Assembly: GCA_017623265.1 (NCBI GenBank)
Contig: JAGAPM010000080.1
Coordinates: 1 to 12,904, forward strand
Length of the DNA: 12,904 nucleotides
From: Lentisphaeria bacterium
GTDB lineage: Bacteria; Verrucomicrobiota; Lentisphaeria; Victivallales; UBA1829
Reading direction: 5' to 3'
The translations under genes were made by a program, and so were the position numbers. Numbering within the stretch: position 1 is the first letter of the stretch; each line of letters starts with the position of its first letter. Below are positions 1 through 8,396 of this stretch, in pieces. The notes under the pieces were generated by a model that was given only the letters and a program-made list of their open reading frames with translations, did no database searches and was not told the origin of the DNA.

Positions 1-3000
1 CTTCACCACGGCGCGGACCATGCTGGAAAGACTCCAGATGTCCACCCGTCTGGATGATCAGGCGGAAGCCTACTACCTGCAGGCACGGATCGATTACGAG
101 CAGATGGATGACGAAGCCGCTCTCGGCAACCTGGATGAAGTCTTCAAACGGATCGCGACCCACCCGGAAGCCCGTCTTCTGGAAGGTCATATCCGGATCC
201 GTAACAACGACCTTTCCAATCTGACCCTTCAGATCGGTCAGAGTATGCTTGCCACCATTGCGATCCCCGGCAAGACCATCAAGCTGGAGATCTATGACCG
301 CAACCTGGCGATCATCCGCGGCGGCAAGTCTCTCCCGGTCCTTGTGACCACTTCTCACGGGAAGGACAGCGAAATCGTCCAGCTGAATCCGGACCCGCAG
401 AACCCGAACAAGTTCAGCTACGAGCTGATCACCACGCTGGGTAAAGCCGTTCCGTCCAATATGGTTCTGGAACTGACCGGTGATGACATCATCACCTACT
501 GTGTGGAACCGAATTTTGCCAAGGAACACGGTCATACGGATATTCCCTCCAACCAGTTGGAAATCCGCTATCCGGCACGGATGTATGTCTCCTCCAAGCC
601 CATTCTCTCCGAACAGGAACAGGATGACGCCGCTCTGGCACGTTCCTACGACCTGATCGGCGGCAGAGCTTCAGAACGGGATATTTCCAAGATCGTCCGT
701 CCCGGCAGCCCGTTCTATGTGCGCGTGATCGACTATGACCAGAGTATTGATCCCAATGCTCCGGATAAGATCAATGTGGACATTACCTGCAGTTCCGGCG
801 ATGAATTGAAGGGCTTTGAACTGGTTGAAACCGGTCCTACCACCGGCGTTTTCGAAGCGATCATCAAGACTGACATCCCGTTCCCGAGCATCAGCGTTTC
901 CGATGCGGTGGAAGGGGTGGATTATACGGCTGTCATCAACTCTACCAAGACCGGTTCCTGGAAGAGTCTGCCGGACAGCAAACGTCCCAAGTGGCTGGAA
1001 ATCGACACGATGACCAGCTGCAATATCAAGGATGCCACCATTGAAATGCCGGATCCCAATGCGATCAAGACCATGCGTGTGATCGCCAGTATCGACAAGA
1101 GCAGCGATGAGATTGCTGTTTATCCTGCCTCCACGGAAAAGGTCAAGGGCGGTCTCACGGTCCTGACCAAGGGCGTCGGGAATAGCAACCCCACGCTGGA
1201 CAATATCCGCAAACAGTTTGTGGGTGATACAACGCAGGGTATGATCCTGCCCAAGACCTCCTTCTCCCGCGACATGGTCAAGGACCTGCGCGGCAGAAAT
1301 CAGTGGGTCGTCGGTAAGATTTCCGGCGCATTCTACCTCGCCGAACCTATGGAGCTGAACCTCAAGTTCACCCAGAAGGAAGTCCGCTACCAGACGGCTC
1401 ACCTGATGATCGATGATCGCGTGATCCTTTCCGGTACCATGAATGCTGCCGGTCTCGCCACCAAACGGACCGTCACGCTGACCAAGGGTGTTCACGTTCT
1501 GACTGCGTACTTCCTGGATCACGAAAAGAATTCTGCAATCGAAATCGGTATGCTGCAACCGGATGGCTCTTACAGCCCGCTGCCGATGGATTGGTTCGAT
1601 ACGGAAAAGCATCCGGAACTGGTTGAATTCCTGCAGCCGAAAGGCGTGATCGAAAAGACCGGCAACGGCTTCAAACTCACGATGAACGAAACCAAGCCGG
1701 GTCAGGAACGCCGTTACCGGAAACTGAGATGGTTGATCGAAAACTACAATGGCACACAGGTGGAAATCACCAAGGCGTCCATCACGGAACGCGGTCAGGA
1801 AGGCAAGCAGGACAAGATCGTTGTCCCTGTGACGCAGGACCTGACCAGCGGCAAGGAAAACAAGATCCTTGAAATTGCCGCATCCGATACGATCACGGTG
1901 AAATATCAGGATAAGATCCGTATTGATGAAAACAAGGCAACGCTGGCGGAAAATCTCTCCAGCTCCTTCTGCAACGGCGGTGTGGACTTCCGTTTCGAAA
2001 AAATCACGGTCGATGAAGAAGGTGCCAGCTCCATTCAGTATGTTTCCGCAGCCCGCGTGATGCAGGGCGACAACGTGGCAGTTTGGGTCACTGACCCGGA
2101 TGAAGACCTCTCCGAAGAACTGGAAACGGTGAAGGTTCAAGTGTCCACGACCAGCGGTGAAAATATTGAAATGGAACTGCTGGAACGGGGCAACGCGCCC
2201 GCTACCCGCGGTCACTTTGTGGAAACGCTGGTGATCTCCGATAAGACCGATGCCAAGAAGCGTATGCTCAAGGTTGTCCCCGGTGATACGATCACGGTGC
2301 GTTATCTTGACAAAGAGAACAATTCGCCCGGTATTCCGTACCACCGTATTGCCAAGGTTCTCTGCGAAGGCAAGACGGATCTGGATCTGGTTATCTTCGA
2401 TACGAAACTGATGAAGATCGAAGACCGCAGTCAGGCGGCGGAAGCCAGAAAACAGATGCTCAAGAGCCGTCTCGGTTCCCGTGTCGGAGAGATCAAGCTG
2501 TACAAGGAGCAGATCGAAGCAAAGGCATACGAAACCACCGATCCGAATGAAGTTCTGATCGTGAACAGCAAGGTTCCGCTGATGTTTGTTCTGCGCGATC
2601 CCTCCAATGCAAAGCATGCCCAGAGTACGGTAACCGTTGATATTCTCACGGATACTGAAATTAAGGCTGCTCAGGAAGAACAGCGCGAACAGATGCCGCT
2701 GACGGTGGAAATGCCGCTGGTTCATATCAGTTCTCTCGCCGGCAAGAAAGGGTATCCCACGAGAATTCAGGGAGCCTTCCACCGTTACAATCCGTTGAAT
2801 ACCGGTTGCTTTGCCGGTTTGGTGCGCCTGCAGCTCGGATCCGCCAACGATGAGATCAACGATCTTGTCTCCAGCAGCGAAACCTTCAACCTGCTCGGCG
2901 GTGGAAACGAAGTGCGTCTGGACAGCGATGCGTTCAAAGTCCCGACTGTGATCGTTTCCGGTGCGGACAAAGTCTATCTCACCTATAAAGATTCCTCCGG

Positions 3001-4360
3001 TGCCGAACTTTGCAAACGCACGGTGCAGCTCCGTTCGGATGGTGATATGGAACTTTACGACAAGACCTATCAGATGCCGCAGACCGCGGTCCACCTCGGA
3101 CAGAACTTCTATGTTCAGGTTCACGATCCCGACCGCGACCGTACGCCGGAACGGGATGTGGTGGATGTGATCGTCGGCAGTAAACTGACCAAAGATCAGA
3201 TCACGGTCCAGCTTTCTGAAACACTGGTTCACTCCGGCATCTTTACCGGCTCGATCAAGGTGGATATCCAGCGTCCTGCCGCTCCGGGTGAGGAGGTGAA
3301 GCGTCCCACCGCCAACACCATCTGGTCCAACTTCGGCGATGAAATCTCCTTTACCTACAAGGACGAGATCCCGCTTCATGAAACGGAAGCCAGAACGGTT
3401 GCCCTCAAGGGTACGGTCTTTATCGGTGCGGATGGTGAACTTGCCGCCTTCACAAAGAAATTCAAAGATCCCGACATGGCAGTGAAGACCAACTTCCTCA
3501 TGGCGGAAGCACTCTTTGAAATGGCAAAGAGCCACAAGGCTCTGAAGGGTGCGGATGGCAAACCGGATAAGGAAAAAGCCGTTCTTGCCAAGGCAGAGAT
3601 CGCCAAGGGTAAGCGTGTGCTGGAAGAAGCACTGCGTGACTATCCCAACACGTCACTGAAGGCGCAGGGTGAATTCCTGCTGGCGAACCTCTCGCAGCAG
3701 CTGGAAGATTACCAGACTGCCATCTCCCAGTTCTCCACGGTCATCAGCCGTTATCCGGATTCGGAATATGCACCCAAGAGCTACTACCAGAAGGGTGTCT
3801 GTTTCGAACGGATGGCAGCTCAGGAAAAGGATACGAACCTGAAGCAGCAGATCGGCGATATGGCGTGTGAAGAATACGTGCGTCTGACCTATCTCTACCC
3901 GAACAGTGCGCTTGCCACGGATGCAAAACTGCGTCTCGGCAACTACTACTACCGGACGAAACGCCACCGTCTTGCAGCCTCCGTGCTGGAAAAATTCGGT
4001 GTTGCCCATCCGGATCACAAGTATGCTGCCCAGGCATTGATCCTTGCCGGTTATGCCAGCGTGCGCTTCGAGGAACAGAAGGTGAAATACGCTCAGATGG
4101 AAAAGAGAACGTATAAACCTGACTTTACGCAGGCGATCCGTATCTTCCTTGAAGTGGATGAAAAGCACAAAGCGAATCCGGATTTCCGTGCGGAAGCCAT
4201 GTATTTTGCTGGTGACTGCCTGTTCAAACAGGGGACTCACGAAAGTCAGGTCAAGTCCTATCAGGTGTTCCAGCGTCTGATCTGGGACTACCCGGAATCC
4301 AAGTGGGCAAAGCATGCCCGCGGCCGTATGGCAGCCAACCCGATCAAGAATGTCCGCTGA
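1..4360 (+). CDS. Giant TPR / beta-sandwich repeat envelope protein (5' partial)
   Basis: The reading frame is open from base 2 and has no start in the window with a ribosome site, so the N-terminus lies upstream; the first ATG is at 20, and residues below are counted from it. The order is: a TPR pair (about 10-60); a beta module (83-163); a second beta module (226-330); a region resembling a PA14-type beta barrel (about 424-525); partial and full beta modules (556-632, 679-765, 839-992, 1024-1117); and a C-terminal TPR array (about 1152-1440) with typical signatures such as DYPNTSLKAQGEFLLANL. The modules share D-x-D-x-D loops, an L-x-E-T ... S/T-G-x-F turn and an ending G-D-x-I-x-V-x-Y-x-D, as in repeats of many extracellular bacterial proteins. 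The downstream gene at 6063 has the same architecture and a signal peptide, so this protein is inferred to be exported to the periplasm. It probably acts as a scaffold for the motor encoded downstream. No catalytic motif was recognised. Confidence 0.85.
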   Translation, partial: FTTARTMLERLQMSTRLDDQAEAYYLQARIDYEQMDDEAALGNLDEVFKRIATHPEARLLEGHIRIRNNDLSNLTLQIGQSMLATIAIPGKTIKLEIYDRNLAIIRGGKSLPVLVTTSHGKDSEIVQLNPDPQNPNKFSYELITTLGKAVPSNMVLELTGDDIITYCVEPNFAKEHGHTDIPSNQLEIRYPARMYVSSKPILSEQEQDDAALARSYDLIGGRASERDISKIVRPGSPFYVRVIDYDQSIDPNAPDKINVDITCSSGDELKGFELVETGPTTGVFEAIIKTDIPFPSISVSDAVEGVDYTAVINSTKTGSWKSLPDSKRPKWLEIDTMTSCNIKDATIEMPDPNAIKTMRVIASIDKSSDEIAVYPASTEKVKGGLTVLTKGVGNSNPTLDNIRKQFVGDTTQGMILPKTSFSRDMVKDLRGRNQWVVGKISGAFYLAEPMELNLKFTQKEVRYQTAHLMIDDRVILSGTMNAAGLATKRTVTLTKGVHVLTAYFLDHEKNSAIEIGMLQPDGSYSPLPMDWFDTEKHPELVEFLQPKGVIEKTGNGFKLTMNETKPGQERRYRKLRWLIENYNGTQVEITKASITERGQEGKQDKIVVPVTQDLTSGKENKILEIAASDTITVKYQDKIRIDENKATLAENLSSSFCNGGVDFRFEKITVDEEGASSIQYVSAARVMQGDNVAVWVTDPDEDLSEELETVKVQVSTTSGENIEMELLERGNAPATRGHFVETLVISDKTDAKKRMLKVVPGDTITVRYLDKENNSPGIPYHRIAKVLCEGKTDLDLVIFDTKLMKIEDRSQAAEARKQMLKSRLGSRVGEIKLYKEQIEAKAYETTDPNEVLIVNSKVPLMFVLRDPSNAKHAQSTVTVDILTDTEIKAAQEEQREQMPLTVEMPLVHISSLAGKKGYPTRIQGAFHRYNPLNTGCFAGLVRLQLGSANDEINDLVSSSETFNLLGGGNEVRLDSDAFKVPTVIVSGADKVYLTYKDSSGAELCKRTVQLRSDGDMELYDKTYQMPQTAVHLGQNFYVQVHDPDRDRTPERDVVDVIVGSKLTKDQITVQLSETLVHSGIFTGSIKVDIQRPAAPGEEVKRPTANTIWSNFGDEISFTYKDEIPLHETEARTVALKGTVFIGADGELAAFTKKFKDPDMAVKTNFLMAEALFEMAKSHKALKGADGKPDKEKAVLAKAEIAKGKRVLEEALRDYPNTSLKAQGEFLLANLSQQLEDYQTAISQFSTVISRYPDSEYAPKSYYQKGVCFERMAAQEKDTNLKQQIGDMACEEYVRLTYLYPNSALATDAKLRLGNYYYRTKRHRLAASVLEKFGVAHPDHKYAAQALILAGYASVRFEEQKVKYAQMEKRTYKPDFTQAIRIFLEVDEKHKANPDFRAEAMYFAGDCLFKQGTHESQVKSYQVFQRLIWDYPESKWAKHARGRMAANPIKNVR
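266..508 (+). repeat. Beta-sandwich module 1 of the giant protein
   Basis: Residues 83-163. It starts PGKTIKLEIYDRNL and ends LTGDDIITY. It matches the first beta module of the 6063 gene (GQRLFIKIYDEDL ... GGDLVSVSY). Confidence 0.65.
695..1009 (+). repeat. Beta-sandwich module 2 of the giant protein
   Basis: Residues 226-330. It has PGSPFYVRVIDYDQSIDPNAP, paired strands, then ELVETGPTTGVFEAIIKT. This is the clearest E-T-G-x-x-T-G-V-F turn in the window; the closing G-D-x-I-x-V-x-Y strand is replaced by a longer segment. Confidence 0.65.
2054..2314 (+). repeat. Beta-sandwich module 4 of the giant protein
   Basis: Residues 679-765. It has GDNVAVWVTDPDEDLSEE, LLERG...TRGHFVETL and PGDTITVRYLD, so all three signature elements of the repeat are present. 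A half-module with ASDTITVKYQD precedes it at 556-632. Confidence 0.7.
3089..3370 (+). repeat. Beta-sandwich module 6 of the giant protein
   Basis: Residues 1024-1117. It has GQNFYVQVHDPDRDRTPE, then LSETLVHSGIFTGSIKV and GDEISFTYKDE. It is the closest match to the second beta module of the 6063 gene, and like that module it sits directly before the C-terminal TPR array. Confidence 0.7.
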
Positions 4361-4383
4361 TCCGGAAGAAGGAGTGTTGACTT

Positions 4384-6018
4384 ATGCGTCTCAATAAAAT
4401 CACATTCCTGATTCTGCTCGCCTCGCTGATCTTCAGCGGGGCGGGGGCAACGCTTTCTGCTCAAAACTATTGGAATGTGATGAGCCAGAAGCGTTATGCT
4501 CAGATGAGTCAGTTTGAGCGGGTGCAGTATGAAAAGGCACGCAAACTTCTGCAGGACCGTCAGTATCGTGCTGCCGCCACAGAGTTTGACCGTTTCCGGA
4601 TCCAGTACAAGGAATCGCCGGTTCTGCCGTACATCGTGTTCCTCTGCGGTTATTCCTACCATTGTGCGAAGGACCGCTTCAAAGCGATCGGCTACTACAA
4701 CGAGATCGTTGACTTTTATCCCGGTGAGATCGAAGCGGCTGCGGTTGCGCTTTATTATCGCGGTGTTGCCCAGTTTGACAACGGTGACATCACTGCCGGC
4801 ATGACCACCATGAAGCAACTGCTTGATGATCCGGAATATAAAAAGCAGCCGGTTGCCGCCTCTGCCTCTCTTTCCCTGGTGTGGAACTACTGGCGCAACA
4901 AGGAGCCGGAGAGAGCGGAAACCTACCTCAAACTGATTTATGAGACCCATTACGGTTCAGAAGCGGCACGGGATGCCCGGAATTATTATATTGCGTCCTG
5001 TACCGCGACCGGCAAACTGCTGAGTGCCTATCCGGTCTGGTACATCCGTGCCAATCAGCAGCTGCTGAAGGATAAGAAAATCACGCTGCCGGAACTGCGT
5101 GTGCGGATGGTGAACGAGGTGTATGATGTCCTCTGGCACCATTACAATCACTATTTCAACCGGGATGACCTGATCGTCAAGTACCGTGGCGGCAAGAAGC
5201 GCGGTCCGGATCCGAAAAAGGTCTTCTGGGCATTTTTCCGTGTGAACAAGGAACATTATGAAAGCACGGGGAAACTGTGGGATTACTACTACCGGGCGGT
5301 TGAATATGCTGCCTATTACGGCGTTCTCTCCGGGCAGGATTTTGATACCCTTGTCTCACAGACGATGGATTTTATTCTCAAGACGCCCAATACAAAAGAT
5401 AAGAACGGCAATCTGGTGGATACCCAGCAGAAGCGTTTGGTTGATCTGGTTGAGATGCTGTTCCGCCGTTATGCTTTTGCCCGTGCCGGTTATGTGAATA
5501 CCCGGATCAAGGATGACAAGATCCGGGTCTGGAACGAATATCGTGTCATGGAAGGACTGAAAAAGTGGGATGAAGCGCTGGTCTTGCTGGATCAGATCTC
5601 CGGCAAATATGCTTCGGATGCCGCCATGGTCTCCAAGTGCGGCTGGGCAACTGCCAGTATTTATCATTACCAGAAGAAAAAATATGATGATGCGATCAAG
5701 GTCTACCAGTCCATCGGTCAACCGCCGGGGACACTCTGGCGGATCGCAGACTGCTACCGCCTGAAAGGCGATATCAATTCTTCCGCGATGTCATACAACG
5801 AGATCGAAAACGCCTTCCCTGCGGAAGGGGCGAAGGCGGCATTGGCTCGCGGTATTCTTTACGAACGTTCCGGCAACAAGAGCCGTGCGATTGCAGAATT
5901 CCGCCGGATCATGAAAGTCTATCCGAAACATCGTCATGAGACATCACAGGCGCACCAGCGTCTGGAAAGTCTCGGCGTGGATGCCACCGGTCTCGGTGCA
6001 GTGGATGAAGCTTACTGA
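4384..6018 (+). CDS. Exported TPR-repeat protein
   Basis: This 544-residue protein begins with a Sec signal peptide: basic MRLNK, a hydrophobic stretch about 6-22, and a likely signal peptidase I site near residue 26 (LSAQ). The mature part is almost entirely helical and rich in Tyr, Trp and Ala, with TPR-like hairpins at about 45-150 (for example YRAAATEFDRF, then KAIGYYNEIVDFYP), 160-200 and 390-530 (YDDAIKVYQSI, RAIAEFRRIMKVYP). The middle (about 210-360) is helical without clear TPR consensus and contains a basic loop, YRGGKKRGPDPKK, at 267-279. The start is firm: an in-frame TGA lies at 4378-4380 and AAGGAG (4369-4374) is 9 bases upstream. It begins 23 bases after the giant TPR/beta gene. 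The family is not identifiable beyond TPR. By context it is a periplasmic adaptor for the ExbB/ExbD complex, loosely comparable to CpoB/YbgF of Tol-Pal, but much longer and lacking an evident trimerising coiled coil. Confidence 0.88.
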   Translation: MRLNKITFLILLASLIFSGAGATLSAQNYWNVMSQKRYAQMSQFERVQYEKARKLLQDRQYRAAATEFDRFRIQYKESPVLPYIVFLCGYSYHCAKDRFKAIGYYNEIVDFYPGEIEAAAVALYYRGVAQFDNGDITAGMTTMKQLLDDPEYKKQPVAASASLSLVWNYWRNKEPERAETYLKLIYETHYGSEAARDARNYYIASCTATGKLLSAYPVWYIRANQQLLKDKKITLPELRVRMVNEVYDVLWHHYNHYFNRDDLIVKYRGGKKRGPDPKKVFWAFFRVNKEHYESTGKLWDYYYRAVEYAAYYGVLSGQDFDTLVSQTMDFILKTPNTKDKNGNLVDTQQKRLVDLVEMLFRRYAFARAGYVNTRIKDDKIRVWNEYRVMEGLKKWDEALVLLDQISGKYASDAAMVSKCGWATASIYHYQKKKYDDAIKVYQSIGQPPGTLWRIADCYRLKGDINSSAMSYNEIENAFPAEGAKAALARGILYERSGNKSRAIAEFRRIMKVYPKHRHETSQAHQRLESLGVDATGLGAVDEAY

Positions 6019-6062
6019 TTGTTGAAAAATAAGAAACAGATAAACATAACAGGAAACGCAAC

Positions 6063-8360
6063 ATGAAACACATTTTAAGTTCAAATGTATGGCGCGGTGG
6101 AATGCTTGCGGCGGCACTTTGTTCTTTTGTGGTCGGCACGGCCTCTCTTGAAGCTGCTCCGGCACCGGAAGCGAAGAAAGCCCCCGAAAGTTCCAAGAGC
6201 AATGCAGACCACAAGGAAGTGGAAGCAAGCCGTATTCTGAGATCCGGTCAGGACCTGCTGGAAGCCAAGCAGGAGGAACGCGGTGTGAAGACACTGACCC
6301 AGCTGACCCAGCAGTATCCGGATACGAAAGCCGCTCTTCAGGCGGAACTGATCCTTTCCGAATACTTCATTGAAAAGAAGCAGTACGATGATGCGATCAA
6401 ACATCTTCTCAAGATCCAGAAAGTGGAAGATGAAATGATCCAGGCGGATGCGCTTTATAAGATCGGGATCTGCTACTATAACCAGAGTCAGTACACCCAG
6501 GCATTCAGCCATCTGCGTCAGGTTGTGAACAAGTATCCCGGCAGCGTGTATGCGAATGAAGCGTACTACTATATCGGGCTCTGCCATTTCCGTCTGAACC
6601 GCTGGCTGCCCGCCGTGGAAGCGCTGGAACGGGTCGGGACCAGTATCCCGAAGGAAGAACTGGCGGACGGCAAAGGCAAAGTTGTGCTTGCAGAATCCGG
6701 ACAGCGTCTTTTCATCAAGATCTACGACGAAGACCTGATTGTGATGTCCCTTGAGGACAACACGAAGAAACTGGTCGTTGTTGTTAAAAACGAAAACGGT
6801 GATACCGAAAAAATCACCATGGAACCCCTCGGAAAAGATGGTGTCACATTTATCGGTTCTGTACCGATGAAGCCGGGAGTACCCGCTGCGGATGACGGTA
6901 CATTGCAGATCAAGGGCGGGGATCTTGTTTCCGTTTCCTATCTGGATACCCATACGACCAGCGGCAAGACGGATCAGACCATGATCGCACAGGTCAAACT
7001 GGTCTCCACTGCCACGGTCGGCTTCACCAATGGTAACTACGAAGATTACAGCAACGGTGTGCTGGCGGATCAGGATCTGTTCATGCGTGTGCGTGACCTT
7101 GACCGGGATATCACGCCCCAGAAGGATAAAGTGGAAGTCACGGTGAAGTCCGTCTATAAGAAGGAAAAGCCGAAAGATGAACTCAGCACCGGGATCAACT
7201 TTGATGAAGAAGAACCGGAATTTGTGGTTCGTGACACCCGTACCTATACGCTGGTCGAAACGGAAGATCGCAGCGGTATCTTCGTGGGCTTTATCAAGCC
7301 GTACTTCTTTGACCCGGAAACCCAGCTTGCTACCACGGAAAAACGTGATAACGCCGATGCTCCGGTGGAAGTCCATCCCGATGACCTTGTCCAGATCGAA
7401 TATCAGGATGAAGTCCACATGCAGGGGCCGGATCCGGCACTGCGTTCCTTCAAGGTCCCTGTTCTGATCGGAACCTCCAACAACGTGACGATCCAGACGC
7501 AGCACATTGAAGACTTGGAAATCAAGGCGAAGAAGAACCTGATCGAAGGTCAGCTCCTTCTGCAGCTTTCCCGCATCTTCAAGGAAATGGGGCTGACGGA
7601 TCAGGCGAACAAGCGTGCGACGGAAGGTTTGGAAAAAGTGGACGAAGTCCTCAAGATCAATGCGGAAGCAGCGCTGGAGCGTTCTCTGCTGGAAGATGCG
7701 TTCAATACCAAGTGGGAACTGCTGATCGTTCAGGACAAGATCAAAGAAGCGATTGCGGTGTGTACCACGCTGATCAAGACTTTCCCGGAATCGGCACTGG
7801 TCGACCGCGCCCTGATCAAGATCGCCCAGATCAAGATCGCGGAAGGTTCCGACCGTTCCGTGGCAGAAGGTCTGAACATTTATCGCGGTATCCTTCAACT
7901 TCCCAAATCGGAGCTGAAGGGTGAAGCACAGTACAACATTGCACTTGTGCTGGAAGAACTGACCATCAAGCGCGCCAAGGAAAAACAGGCGACTGACCCG
8001 ACATTCCGTCCGAACTTCGGACCTGTGATGGTGGAATACAAGAAATGCTCGGACAATTATCCGGACTCCCTCTTTGCGGGCAAGTCTCTGGAAAAGATCG
8101 CCAACTTCTACATTCAGCAGAAGGACTTCATGCGCGTGATCGAAATGATGGAACAGATCTTCCGGGATTATCCGGATGCCGACTTCCTGGATTCCATGCT
8201 CTTTATGTGGGCAGGTGCCGCATTCTCGCTCGGCAGACTGGATGAAGCGGCTGAAAAATGTAATCAGCTGATCAGCGAATATCCCAACTCTCCGCACATG
8301 TCCAAGAGTCAGCGTCTTCTCAGCATGATCCGTGAAGCGCAGGCGGCAGCGGAAGAATAA
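6063..8360 (+). CDS. Exported TPR / beta-module / TPR protein, paralogue of the first gene
   Basis: This 765-residue protein has a Sec signal peptide (hydrophobic segment about 11-26, probable cleavage near 31-32 in SLEAA, followed by a Pro/Ala/Lys-rich linker). N-terminal TPRs span about 57-195 (KQYDDAIKHLLKIQ, QYTQAFSHLRQVVNKYPGS). A beta module at 208-296 contains IYDEDL and ends GGDLVSVSYLD. A second at 332-450 contains DLDRDITPQKDKVEV, an ET..RSGIF turn and DDLVQIEYQDE. A C-terminal TPR array follows at about 490-755. The two beta modules correspond in order to the first (IYDRNL) and last (DPDRDRTPERDVVDV) modules of the giant protein upstream, so the two genes are paralogues. The Cys at residue 20 is not in a good lipobox because Leu precedes it, so a lipoprotein is unlikely. 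ATG 6063 is preceded by AGGA (6051-6054), and an in-frame TAA at 6030 excludes an earlier ATG. The inferred role is a periplasmic structural partner of the motor encoded next. Confidence 0.9.
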   Translation: MKHILSSNVWRGGMLAAALCSFVVGTASLEAAPAPEAKKAPESSKSNADHKEVEASRILRSGQDLLEAKQEERGVKTLTQLTQQYPDTKAALQAELILSEYFIEKKQYDDAIKHLLKIQKVEDEMIQADALYKIGICYYNQSQYTQAFSHLRQVVNKYPGSVYANEAYYYIGLCHFRLNRWLPAVEALERVGTSIPKEELADGKGKVVLAESGQRLFIKIYDEDLIVMSLEDNTKKLVVVVKNENGDTEKITMEPLGKDGVTFIGSVPMKPGVPAADDGTLQIKGGDLVSVSYLDTHTTSGKTDQTMIAQVKLVSTATVGFTNGNYEDYSNGVLADQDLFMRVRDLDRDITPQKDKVEVTVKSVYKKEKPKDELSTGINFDEEEPEFVVRDTRTYTLVETEDRSGIFVGFIKPYFFDPETQLATTEKRDNADAPVEVHPDDLVQIEYQDEVHMQGPDPALRSFKVPVLIGTSNNVTIQTQHIEDLEIKAKKNLIEGQLLLQLSRIFKEMGLTDQANKRATEGLEKVDEVLKINAEAALERSLLEDAFNTKWELLIVQDKIKEAIAVCTTLIKTFPESALVDRALIKIAQIKIAEGSDRSVAEGLNIYRGILQLPKSELKGEAQYNIALVLEELTIKRAKEKQATDPTFRPNFGPVMVEYKKCSDNYPDSLFAGKSLEKIANFYIQQKDFMRVIEMMEQIFRDYPDADFLDSMLFMWAGAAFSLGRLDEAAEKCNQLISEYPNSPHMSKSQRLLSMIREAQAAAEE
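6684..6950 (+). repeat. Beta-sandwich module A of the smaller paralogue
   Basis: Residues 208-296. It has GQRLFIKIYDEDL, a central strand pair and GGDLVSVSYLD. It corresponds to module 1 of the giant protein by order and motif. Confidence 0.65.
7056..7412 (+). repeat. Beta-sandwich module B of the smaller paralogue
   Basis: Residues 332-450. It has DQDLFMRVRDLDRDITPQ, then LVETEDRSGIFVGFIKP and DDLVQIEYQDE. An acidic insertion (about 365-390) lengthens it relative to the matching module of the giant protein. Confidence 0.7.
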
Positions 8361-8396
8361 AACAAATATTGATACAGAAACGAAGGAGAAAAAACA

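Noticed and set aside
671..3535. Minus-strand open frame of 954 codons opposite the giant TPR/beta gene
   Set aside because: It is in codon register with a convincing sense gene. Its translation is rich in His, Phe and Arg without domains, and it is explained by scarcity of TTA, CTA and TCA sense codons.
6022..6050. TTGAAA, 17 bases, CATAAC as a sigma-70-type promoter before the 6063 gene
   Set aside because: The -10 match is weak and transcription would start near 6057, downstream of the AGGA ribosome site, leaving almost no leader. It is likely chance in an AT-rich gap.
6063..6125. Lipoprotein signal at Cys20 of the 6063 gene product
   Set aside because: The residue before Cys is Leu rather than Gly, Ala or Ser, and the hydrophobic segment continues past the Cys. 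A signal peptidase I site near residue 31-32 fits better.
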